DNA of 64,000 bases, taken from NCBI GenBank assembly GCA_041399205.1, contig JAWKTK010000023.1, forward strand, positions 1 to 64,000, given 5' to 3'. Origin of the DNA: JAGQOZ01 sp041399205. GTDB taxonomy: Bacteria > Planctomycetota > Planctomycetia > Pirellulales > Pirellulaceae. Of this stretch, positions 57,068 through 64,000 are shown in pieces. Under the pieces are notes generated by a model that was not told where the DNA came from, did not search any database, and worked only from the letters and a program-made list of their open reading frames with translations. The number at the start of each line of letters is the position of its first letter. Positions within the stretch are counted from its first letter, which is position 1. The position numbers and the translations under genes were made by a program.

Positions 57068-58519
57068 ATGGAGTTGAAGGAACAAGTTGACGAATTACCC
57101 AACATTTGCGGACAAGAAGAACTGATTGACGCGACGTTGGCTTCTCGTTCGCACGTACCATCGGTTCGTTCTGATATTGACTGGAACGGGATTCACAGCG
57201 GTTTTGCTGTTGCATTGCACATGCATCAACCGCTGATCCCGGCCGGCGGCGACGATCTGAAAACGGCAAAGATCATTAGCAATCTAAAAGACATGTTGAT
57301 TCACCCGAGCATTGGAGACAATCACAACTCGCCAGCGTTTCACTGGTGTTATAAGCGAATGGGCGAATTTATTCCGCAATTAGTTGACGAAGGAAAGCAA
57401 CCTAGGATCATGCTGGAATACTCGGGTTGCTTGCTTCATGGCTTGCGAGAAATGGGACTCAGTGACGTCCTTGACCATTTGAAGCGAATCACGTGCGATG
57501 CCAAATATTGGCCGTCGGTCGAATGGTTAGGTGCACCGTGGGGACACGCGGTGGCTCCGTCGACTCCCGTACAAGACTTTCGACTTCATGTGCGCGCTTG
57601 GCAGCACCATTTTGCTTCCATTTTTGGATTGGAAGCATTGAAACGAGTACGTGGGTTTTCACCATCAGAAATGGCGTTGCCCAATCACCCAGATGTCTGT
57701 TTTGAATTTGTCAAAACGTTGCGAGAATGTGGTTACGAATGGTTGGTTGTTCAGGAACACACGATTGAGCAAATGGATGGTCAGCCGGTTCGTAATCCAC
57801 ACGTTCCTCATTTATTGGTGGCAAAGAATTCTACGGGACGAACTGCAAGCATCGTCGCCATTATTAAAACACAAGGAAGTGACACGAAACTGGTAGGTCA
57901 AATGCAGCCCTATTATGAGGCATTGGGGTTGTTTCGACACGAGCTTGCCGGACATCGGATCCCACAGCTAGTCACGCAAATTGCCGATGGCGAAAACGGC
58001 GGAGTCATGATGAACGAGTTTCCCAGTAAGTTTATGGAGGTCATGTTTACGTCTTCAGGAAGCTCGACGCCTGCGTTGAATACATCCGAGTATTTGGATT
58101 ACCTCCGGCAAATGGGAATTCGAAACGAAGACTTTCCGCAAGTTCAACCGGTGCTGCAGCACCGCATCTGGGAACATTGGCCGGAGCAAGGAGGCCCAGA
58201 CATTCTGGAGCGGAAAATTCATGAATGCGCGCAGGCAGATTCGCGTTTTACTATGGAAGGTGGAAGTTGGACCAACGATATTTCGTGGGTGCGAGGATAC
58301 GAGAATGTCTTGGGACCGATGACTGCGGTTAGCGCTGCGTTTGCACAGAAAGCACTTCGTCCTGAAATCAAAACCAATGAAGCTCGTTATCGAAACGCCC
58401 TCTTTCACCTAATGATCGCGCAGACAAGTTGCTTTCGCTATTGGGGCCATGGTGTTTGGACCGAATACGGACGCGAAATATGTCGGCGCGCAATGGATAT
58501 CTTGAACTACGATTTCTAA
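57068..58519 (+). CDS. Glycoside hydrolase family 57 protein
   Basis: 483 residues from ATG 57068 (aggttagga upstream). The GH57 barrel is recognised by VALHMHQPLIPAGGDDL, the nucleophile region GFSPSEMALPNHPDV, ADGENGGVMMNEFPSKFMEV and SCFRYWGHGVWTEYGREICR near the end. GH57 members are retaining alpha-glucan enzymes (amylase, 4-alpha-glucanotransferase, branching enzyme). With the nearby GT4 gene this suggests making or remodelling a glycogen-like reserve. It is one of the few intact genes of the cluster. Confidence 0.9.
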   Translation: MELKEQVDELPNICGQEELIDATLASRSHVPSVRSDIDWNGIHSGFAVALHMHQPLIPAGGDDLKTAKIISNLKDMLIHPSIGDNHNSPAFHWCYKRMGEFIPQLVDEGKQPRIMLEYSGCLLHGLREMGLSDVLDHLKRITCDAKYWPSVEWLGAPWGHAVAPSTPVQDFRLHVRAWQHHFASIFGLEALKRVRGFSPSEMALPNHPDVCFEFVKTLRECGYEWLVVQEHTIEQMDGQPVRNPHVPHLLVAKNSTGRTASIVAIIKTQGSDTKLVGQMQPYYEALGLFRHELAGHRIPQLVTQIADGENGGVMMNEFPSKFMEVMFTSSGSSTPALNTSEYLDYLRQMGIRNEDFPQVQPVLQHRIWEHWPEQGGPDILERKIHECAQADSRFTMEGGSWTNDISWVRGYENVLGPMTAVSAAFAQKALRPEIKTNEARYRNALFHLMIAQTSCFRYWGHGVWTEYGREICRRAMDILNYDF

Positions 58520-58919
58520 TCCATCGTCCGGCATTGCAAGCCGTGCATTACCTTGTTGGTAATTGGCACACAACAGCGACCACTATCGGCACCGTGACCG
58601 TCAAAGTCGCGAGGCACCAGCTCTAAATGGGTGGGACTAGCTTCGGCGCCGATGTGGTCCAAAATCTCAAAGTTCGATGCCGATTACCACCTTGGCGTTC
58701 GCACAACAAAAAGACGCGTTTCGCTGCAGGTCGAGTAGCAACGCGAGAATACTCGACTTTCCTGACAAGGATCGGCACGGTCGGCTGCAACGAAACGCGG
58801 TCCACGTGGCACGAATGGAAGCGAAACGAATCCGCTAGGTGCGAAAGAAAACGGATTCCTTGAGGCTTACCATTCGACACCCTTGGTTTACTAAGAATTT
58901 TCCGATTCCAGAGCACAAT
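58520..58919. other. 400-bp gap without a recognisable gene
   Basis: Between the 3' ends of the GH57 gene and the hsp20 fragment on the other strand. No repeat, terminator or gene that I can support. Confidence 0.5.
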
Positions 58920-59249
58920 TTATTTTGGTTTGACGGTGATTCGACGAGTTTTTGTCTTTTCGCTTTTGGGCAGCGTTACCGTCAACACGCCTTCCTGATA
59001 GGTGGCGGCGATCGCCGTTTCGTCGACTTCACAGGGCAAGGCAAGCGATCGCGAAAATCTTCCAATTCGGCGTTCCAAGCGATGCGTAGTTGCTTCTTTT
59101 GTCTCTTGTTCTTCTTTGCGTTCGGCCGTAATGGTCAATTGATTTGCATTGACCTGAACGTCAATGTCTTCCATCTTCACGCCCGGTAGATCAACTCGGA
59201 CTTTGAGCGCTTCGTCGTTTTCCGACAAGTCCATCGGCGGTGCCCTCTG
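58920..59249 (-). pseudogene. Hsp20 gene, 3' part (crystallin domain) cut by the IS3 element
   Basis: Reads RAPPMDLSENDEALKVRVDL, PGVKMEDIDVQVNANQLTI, FSRSLALPCEVDETAIAATY and GVLTVTLPKSEKTKTRRITV to its stop at 58920. The alpha-crystallin domain is complete, but the start and N-terminal arm lie on the far side of the IS (60941-61089). An ATG created by the IS end at 59256-59258 could allow expression of a shortened protein. Confidence 0.9.
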
Positions 59250-59309
59250 TGCCAACATACGTGAGACAACTTTGCGTTTTTTTCAAAGTTGAGGGCACGG
59301 AGCGTTTTC

Positions 59310-59699
59310 ATGACGGAAAGCACCAACCAAAAAGTTCAGAAAAATCCGGAGGTTGTCCAGAAACCGGAACGACGCCGGTTCACGGCCGAGTACAAACAAC
59401 GTATTGCAATGGAGGCCGAAGCCTGTAGCGAGCCCGGAGAAATCGGGGCACTGCTACGCCGAGAAGGATTGTATTCCTCGGTCCTCCAGCGTTGGCGTCG
59501 GCAACTTCGGGAGAAAACAGTGACATCATCCAAAAAGTCCAGCACAAACGGCAAACGACCCCCCGCCCAAGAACTCGCTGCTCTGCGGCGCGAGAATGAA
59601 CGCCTCAAAGAAAAACTTCGGCAGGCCGAACTGATCATTGACGTTCAAAAAAAAGTCTCGGAGATGATCCAGACGCGATCACCCGAGACAACCGATTGA
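59310..59699 (+). CDS. IS3 family transposase OrfA (helix-turn-helix)
   Basis: 129 residues from ATG 59310. It has the transposase-8 type HTH (RRRFTAEYKQRIAMEAEACS; GEIGALLRREGLYSSVLQRW) followed by a leucine-zipper-like coiled coil (ELAALRRENERLKEKLRQAE). It ends TGA 59697-59699 and overlaps OrfB by four bases, in the -1 frame arrangement used by IS3 elements to make the OrfAB fusion by ribosomal frameshifting; gttcaaaaaaaagtc at 59644-59658 would be a slippery site. Confidence 0.92.
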   Translation: MTESTNQKVQKNPEVVQKPERRRFTAEYKQRIAMEAEACSEPGEIGALLRREGLYSSVLQRWRRQLREKTVTSSKKSSTNGKRPPAQELAALRRENERLKEKLRQAELIIDVQKKVSEMIQTRSPETTD

Positions 59700-60907
59700 A
59701 AGCTGCCCAGGAACTGAGCCAGCGAGTGGGAGTCGCCGAAGCGTGTCGTGCGTTGAATGTTTCGCGAGCCACGTTTTATCGTCGCCGCGAACCAAAACAA
59801 ACCAAGCCGAGACCGACTCCCGCGCGAGCTCTTTCCAGCGAAGAACGAGAAGCCGTGCTCGAACAACTCAACAGCGAACGCTTTGCCGATCAATCGCCTC
59901 GTCAAGTCTACGCCAAGCTGCTGGACGAAGGCGAATATCTGTGCAGCGTGCGAACGATGTACCGCATCCTCGAAGAAAACCACAGCACTCGCGAACGACG
60001 CAATCAGTTGAAGCATCCCGAATACCAGAAGCCCGAACTGCTGGCCACCGCTCCCAACGAAGTCTGGTCGTGGGACATCACCAAGCTCAAAGGCCCGGAA
60101 AAATGGACATATTACTACCTCTACGTGATCCTCGACATCTACAGTCGCTGCGTTGTCGGTTGGATGCTGGCCGACCGCGAAAGCGCGGCGTTGGCCAGAC
60201 AGCTCATTGAAACAACGCTCGAAAATCACAACGTGCCCGAGGACCAATTAATCATTCACAGCGATCGAGGACCATCGATGACCTCGCACAGCGTCGCCCA
60301 ATTGCTCAGTTCGTTAGGTGTCACCAAGTCCCACAGCCGGCCCCACGTTTCCAACGACAATCCCTATTCGGAAAGCCAATTCAAAACGATGAAATACCGA
60401 CCGGAATTTCCCCAGCGATTCGGCTGCTACCAAGATGCTTTGCAATTCTGCCGCGACTTTTTTCAGTGGTACAACAACGAACACTATCACAGCGGAATCG
60501 GGCTGTTGACTCCGGCATCGATCCACTATGGCCAGGCCGAAGAGATCACCGAGTCTCGCACTCGAACACTCCACAATGCTTGGGAGAAAACCCCCGAACG
60601 ATTCGTCAGCGGCATTCCCAAAGCACCATCCATTCCCCCAGCCGTTTGGATCAACGCGCCGAGAAACGACGCCAAGAAACAAAACGAAGCCCCTGAGCCG
60701 CATGGCCCAGAAGCTTCCGAAGCAACGTCTTTGACGCACCCTCGATCCGGCTATCCCTCAGACGGTTGCGTCCCCGCAGAGCCATCCTCCGTTTCGCCGG
60801 ACTCTGCCAACGTACCAACTCAACACCCTTTGAACACCCGAGTCATGCCTGAAAAAATCCCGGGGGCTTGGGGGCTGGCCCCCAAAAGCACTGCGTTGCG
60901 ACTCTAA
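59696..60907 (+). CDS. IS3 family transposase OrfB (DDE integrase core)
   Basis: 403 residues from TTG 59696. The rve core has all catalytic residues: Asp127 (SWDITKLKG), Asp190 (IHSDRGPSMTS) and Glu226 (NPYSESQFKTMKY), with the 35-residue spacing of IS3 enzymes. An N-terminal HTH_21 region precedes it (VYAKLLDEGEYLCSVRTMYR). The C terminus is about 90 residues longer than usual and proline-rich, running to the right inverted repeat. The frame is intact, so the copy may still be active. Confidence 0.92.
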   Translation: MKAAQELSQRVGVAEACRALNVSRATFYRRREPKQTKPRPTPARALSSEEREAVLEQLNSERFADQSPRQVYAKLLDEGEYLCSVRTMYRILEENHSTRERRNQLKHPEYQKPELLATAPNEVWSWDITKLKGPEKWTYYYLYVILDIYSRCVVGWMLADRESAALARQLIETTLENHNVPEDQLIIHSDRGPSMTSHSVAQLLSSLGVTKSHSRPHVSNDNPYSESQFKTMKYRPEFPQRFGCYQDALQFCRDFFQWYNNEHYHSGIGLLTPASIHYGQAEEITESRTRTLHNAWEKTPERFVSGIPKAPSIPPAVWINAPRNDAKKQNEAPEPHGPEASEATSLTHPRSGYPSDGCVPAEPSSVSPDSANVPTQHPLNTRVMPEKIPGAWGLAPKSTALRL

Positions 60908-60940
60908 CCCGAGTCAAAAAGTGTCTCACTATCGTTGACA

Positions 60941-61089
60941 CATTCCGGTGCGATCAATGAAGAACCGTCGCCGCGCGCTTCTCGCCAAAAGTCGTCAAAT
61001 ATGTCCTCCATGTCACCTCGCAAAAGTGATAGCGGTGAACGCAAGGCTAGATTGGGAAAACGCGGGACAGTCATTAAAGAGGTGGCCAT
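60941..61089 (-). pseudogene. Hsp20 gene, 5' part cut by the IS3 element
   Basis: ATG 61089, preceded by aggagc, reads MATSLMTVPRFPNLALRSPL, then GDMEDIFDDFWREARGDGSS and LIAPE before the right end of the IS. It is the N-terminal arm of the small heat-shock protein whose crystallin domain continues at 59249. Confidence 0.88.
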
Positions 61090-61355
61090 TTCTTTGCTCC
61101 TAAATCAAAATGGAATATTCGTGTCAAATTCAATTCGCTGTGGCGAACCGGCGAAAGCCGTCGTAGCATCAAAACGTTTCTCGTAGGTTCGCTGCAGGAT
61201 ATTGTGCCGTTCGACTAGGCGATCCAATATCGAGTCATACATGGTTTGTCGCTGGTGGAAGAAACCAACCGTGAACGTAGCTGACGTGACATCGCATGCG
61301 TGCTGCCGTGGGCGGAGGTTATGTACGAGGAATCTGAAATGCCTTGCCCACAGCC

Positions 61356-61928
61356 TTAATTACGAAATGTACTGCGGGCTGCCCAGAATCCAGGTAGCAT
61401 CGGCAACCAAAACGTGAACGCTCGTAATGTCAATGTGGCCGCCAAAGCGGCTTCCAAGGGAATTTCATGCGATCGTAATACGGCAACGCAAGTAGCTTCA
61501 AATGTCCCCAATCCGCCCGGCGACATGCCGATCGAACCAACGGATTGGGCAACCACCACGCAGACAAAGTCATCGTGCCAGGTGGTATTCGAGTGCATGG
61601 AGTTAAGAATCACGTGCAATGTTGCGGTGTCGAATGCAAAGATCAATAGTTGATAGAGCGATACCTGAAGAAAAATGCTCCATGGCAATGACGGCTCTGC
61701 GACTTCGTGCAGCCAATCGGGATGGTGCTTTTCTAGCCATCGACACAACAGATCCGGGCGTCTTTTACGCAGACTTTGTCGCACCAAAATCAAGGTAACC
61801 GTCGTGGTCGCCAGAATGATCGAAAAAAGTCCCATGGCAGTTCGGAACGTGGGTGTCAGATCATGGCTAGTAAGCAATATCCAGCATGTTAATCCTAACG
61901 CGATGGCAAACGCTGTGTTGTAGGCCAT
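61356..61928 (-). pseudogene. YbhN / lysylphosphatidylglycerol synthase-type membrane protein, N-terminally truncated
   Basis: About 190 residues with five or so membrane helices (AFAIALGLTCWILLTS; MGLFSIILATTTVTLILV). The family signature is present near the end (SVGSIGMSPGGLGTFEATCV). Full-length relatives have over 300 residues, and about 120 from the N terminus are missing. Upstream the open frame overlaps the end of a zinc-ribbon gene, so the start was lost at a junction near 61930. ATG 61928 might serve as a start by chance. Confidence 0.8.
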
Positions 61929-62214
61929 TGCTGTTGGCTGAAATCGCTTCTTGTTCGCGCAGGCTGTGGATAACCTCATGGTCCAACGAAGTTAAATCTC
62001 CTTTTTCGGCTTCTAACAAACGGCGAAGGTGCTCGGACCGAAATTTGTGCAAACATTCCAGGCAGATTGCATCTTCGATCGTCCAGTCTGCATAAGTCTC
62101 ACGAATGAGTTGAATCACGGGTTCGCGGAGTACGCCGCCTAGCGCCATTTCGCTGGGCCGTTTCGACCTACCGCACAACGTGCATGTGAAGACTACTTTT
62201 CCGTCTTTTGACAC
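61867..62214 (-). pseudogene. Zinc-ribbon domain of a DUF1003-type protein, C-terminally truncated
   Basis: GTG 62214, ten bases after aaggag, opens SKDGKVVFTCTLCGRSKRPS, with CxxC knuckles in CTLC and ICLECLHKFR, and ends in GDLTSLDHEVIHSLREQEAI then SANSN. This N-terminal domain (ending SL..QE.IS.N) usually leads into a DUF1003 membrane domain, which is absent; the frame instead runs into the YbhN fragment and stops at 61867. The start overlaps the restored end of the cation ATPase by about 20 bases. Confidence 0.7.
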
Positions 62215-64000
62215 CAGTGCAGGCTCCTTTTTCTTGCAAAATCCAACACAAATATCAGTGGAATCCCCAGACAAGCGAAAGCGTAGTGCTTGATTGCAAC
62301 GGGGCCAGTTCCTAACACTTTTTGCAGTGGCGGATAGTAGAGGAGGCCTACGGAAAAAGAATTTCAATGCCAATTCCTAACAACATCAGCCGATTGCGAA
62401 AAAAGCCGCAATCCAAACCGCTGTGAGTTAATGAACGGCGACCTACCACATTACCGATCTGCATGAGAATGACCGTTGCTAAAGTGATTCCGGTTGCCGA
62501 ACGATAGACGGGATCATGACAATCTGGTTCTTCGTTCCACTGCCAATCTCCTGATCGCAGTACCATAAAAAACAAGAACATCGACCATGCAGCTTGGATC
62601 ATGCCCAGGAACAGATAAGAAGTGATTAACAGGCTGCGTGTCAGCAATTTTTCATTTGGCTGCCGTGGCGGTCGTCGCATCACATCGGGCTCTGGCGGTT
62701 CCTGACCCAAACCAATTGCCGGTAGTAGATCTGTCCCTAAATCGATCGATAGAATCTGAACCACAGTTAATGCCAAGGGCACGGGCAAGACAATGTATGC
62801 CAGGAATGGCACTATTTCAGGAACGTTGCTTGATAGCACATAGGTCATGAATTTTTGAATATTGGCGAACACACCGCGACCTTCTTCGACTCCAGATACC
62901 AAAGAGGCAAAGTTGTTGTCTAACAAAACGATATCGGCCATTTCGCGTGCCGCGTCTGTTCCTCCCAGCCCCATGGCAATCCCAACATCGGCCGCCTTCA
63001 AAGCCGGCGTGTCGTTTACGCCATCACCAGTCATGCCGACGACCCAGTTGAGTTGCTGCAGTGAACGGACGATCTTGAGTTTGTGTTCCGGGGTGGCTCG
63101 AGCGAAAATCGTGACGCCGGCGCGCAGCTTTTCGACTAGCTCCGATTCATTCAGCGAATCCAATTCGCTACCCAAGATCACGCGACTAGTCATGTTCGTA
63201 CCGACTCGCGACGGTTCCGAATTCGAGTCGCGATTCCCTTCGGATGGTTCTTGAACGTCCATGTCGGGTGCAAGAATGCCGCATTGCCTGGCGATGGCGA
63301 TGGCCGTGTCGGGGTGATCACCTGTCACCATCAAGACTCGAATTCCAGCCTCGTGACATTTTGCGACAGCAGCGGGCACTTCTGGTCGAATGGGATCTTC
63401 CAGTGCCAGAAATCCGTCCAGTACCAACGAACGTTCTAGTGATTCTTCCGCCGCATGGGCCGACGGCAACTTCGACAATCGGCGATGGGCTACCGCGATC
63501 ACCCGACGCCCTTCGGACGAGATTCTCTGTACCATGGCATCGCATTCTCGCAAATTTCCTTCCGTCGCAGGTTCCACTGTATCGTGCGTCTGCTGCAAGC
63601 TTCCAACTAAGTCTCGGAGCGATTCCCATGCGCCTTTGACCGCAAACAAAACTTCGTCACTATCTGCCAGCATGCCAGCCTCTCGGCGTTTTTGCACGTC
63701 AAACGGAAAGTGACGAACCGTTTCGGACAAAATTCTCAGCGGGTCACCAAAGCGATCTTCGTAGCGCCGTGCAATGGCCACATCCAGTGGATCACCGACG
63801 TAGGACATTGTTTGGCGATCAAGTTTCTGGCGCCCATAGATGGTGACTGAACCACTTCGCACTTCGGAAGCTACCAACGCCGCTTTTAAGAAGGAACGTT
63901 GTAGATCAAGATCGGTAATTTCTGTTCCGCGAATTGGATTGATTAGCGAGGCAATATCTAACTGATTCTGAGTGAGCGTGCCGGTTTTGTCAGTGCAGAT
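62193..64000 (-). pseudogene. P2-type cation-transporting ATPase, 5' part outside window, one frameshift near C terminus
   Basis: From the window edge: DKTGTLT with the phosphorylated Asp at codon 63989-63991, FAVKGAWESLRDLV (nucleotide domain), VLMVTGDHPDTAIAIARQCG, VGMTGDGVNDTPALKAADVG and the helices NVPEIVPFLAYIVLPVPLAL and VQILSIDLGTDLLPAIGLGQ. At the A5 run 62352-62356 the frame breaks; adding one base extends GIEILF by VGLLYYPPLQKVLGTGPVAI and LGIPLIFVLDFARKR to 62193, the normal last helices. The type is calcium- or H+-like P2 ATPase; the transported ion cannot be fixed without helices M4-M6 residues. Confidence 0.9.

Larger units (their letters stand above)
59250..60940 (+). mobile_element. 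IS3-family insertion sequence inside an hsp20 gene
   Basis: About 1.69 kb. The ends are imperfect inverted repeats: left tgccaacatacgtgagacaa, right end read inward tgtcaacgatagtgagacac. Two overlapping frames between them encode OrfA and OrfB. The element separates the first 50 codons of an hsp20 gene (60941-61089) from its remaining 110 codons (58920-59249). A clear target duplication is not visible with these ends, so the exact boundaries may be off by a few bases. Confidence 0.88.

Noticed and set aside
38852..64000. Second attachment site (copy of the tRNA 3' end) to the right of the tRNA
   Set aside because: I did not find gttcgagtccctccgggcct again in the window; the right end of the element may be deleted or outside.

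Overview
The window is from a planctomycete, most likely a Pirellulaceae-type member of Planctomycetota. The evidence is family content: two PSD1 cytochrome (DUF1549/DUF1553) plus DUF1501 pairs, several CRTAC1 / FG-GAP / ASPIC-UnbV exported proteins, an N-terminal LEDRRML sorting signature, dockerin-like repeats with PEP-CTERM tails, and dispersed palindromic repeats between genes. Translation is ordinary code 11.

Layout. 0-2.1 kb: the end of a GT4 glycosyltransferase and a GNAT-nitrilase fusion. 2.6-10.7 kb: two consecutive PSD1/DUF1501 pairs on the minus strand; both genes of the second pair carry frameshifts. 10.8-16.8 kb: a membrane protein, a secreted FG-GAP/dockerin protein, a badly broken CE15-like esterase, a NagX-like membrane acyltransferase and an ABM monooxygenase-like protein. 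16.8-25.7 kb: an overlapping CRTAC1-TPR-CRTAC1 operon facing a very long FG-GAP/UnbV/thioredoxin/TPR lipoprotein gene. 25.9-29.1 kb: two secreted dockerin/PEP-CTERM proteins. 29.5-33.1 kb: a TPR lipoprotein, kdsA and a lipid kinase. 33.9-38.5 kb: a gamma-glutamyl-amine type operon (glutamine synthetase-like ligase, class I amidotransferase hydrolase, SDR, ethanolamine-type permease). 38.8-43.3 kb: a CAT-anticodon tRNA, a truncated tyrosine integrase, and a VWA / YegI-like kinase / membrane coiled-coil gene set. 43.5-47.3 kb: small accessory genes (DUF1801, DUF1877, SUMF1-like lipoprotein, a possible terminase remnant). 47.3-49.1 kb: a stretch where I find no convincing gene. 49.2-64 kb: a stress-type cluster with a NarL regulator, three Hsp20-type reading frames (one pair being halves of a gene split by an IS3 element), pieces of P-type ATPases, MEMO/AmmeMemoRadiSam B, an FmdB zinc ribbon, GT4 and GH57 alpha-glucan enzymes, and a P2-type cation ATPase running off the end.

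The dominant oddity is damage. At least ten otherwise recognisable genes are interrupted by small indels, often next to short homopolymers, and three more have a single in-frame stop (TAG at 18657, TGA at 23724, TGA at 52031). Because kdsA, normally indispensable in LPS-bearing bacteria, is one of them, residual sequencing error is a serious explanation for the indels. It does not explain the structural breaks: an IS3 element inside hsp20, an inverted ATPase segment joined to a truncated MEMO gene, an integrase fused tail-to-tail with a truncated membrane gene, and a zinc-ribbon gene joined to a headless YbhN gene. Those look like real rearrangements concentrated in the 38-62 kb accessory region.

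Functionally, the left half is surface and extracellular: Tat-exported DUF1501 proteins, heme-binding PSD1 proteins and FG-GAP adhesin-like proteins. The middle holds envelope biosynthesis (KDO-8-P synthase) and amine catabolism. The right half looks like a general or hypoxic stress island with glycogen-like storage.
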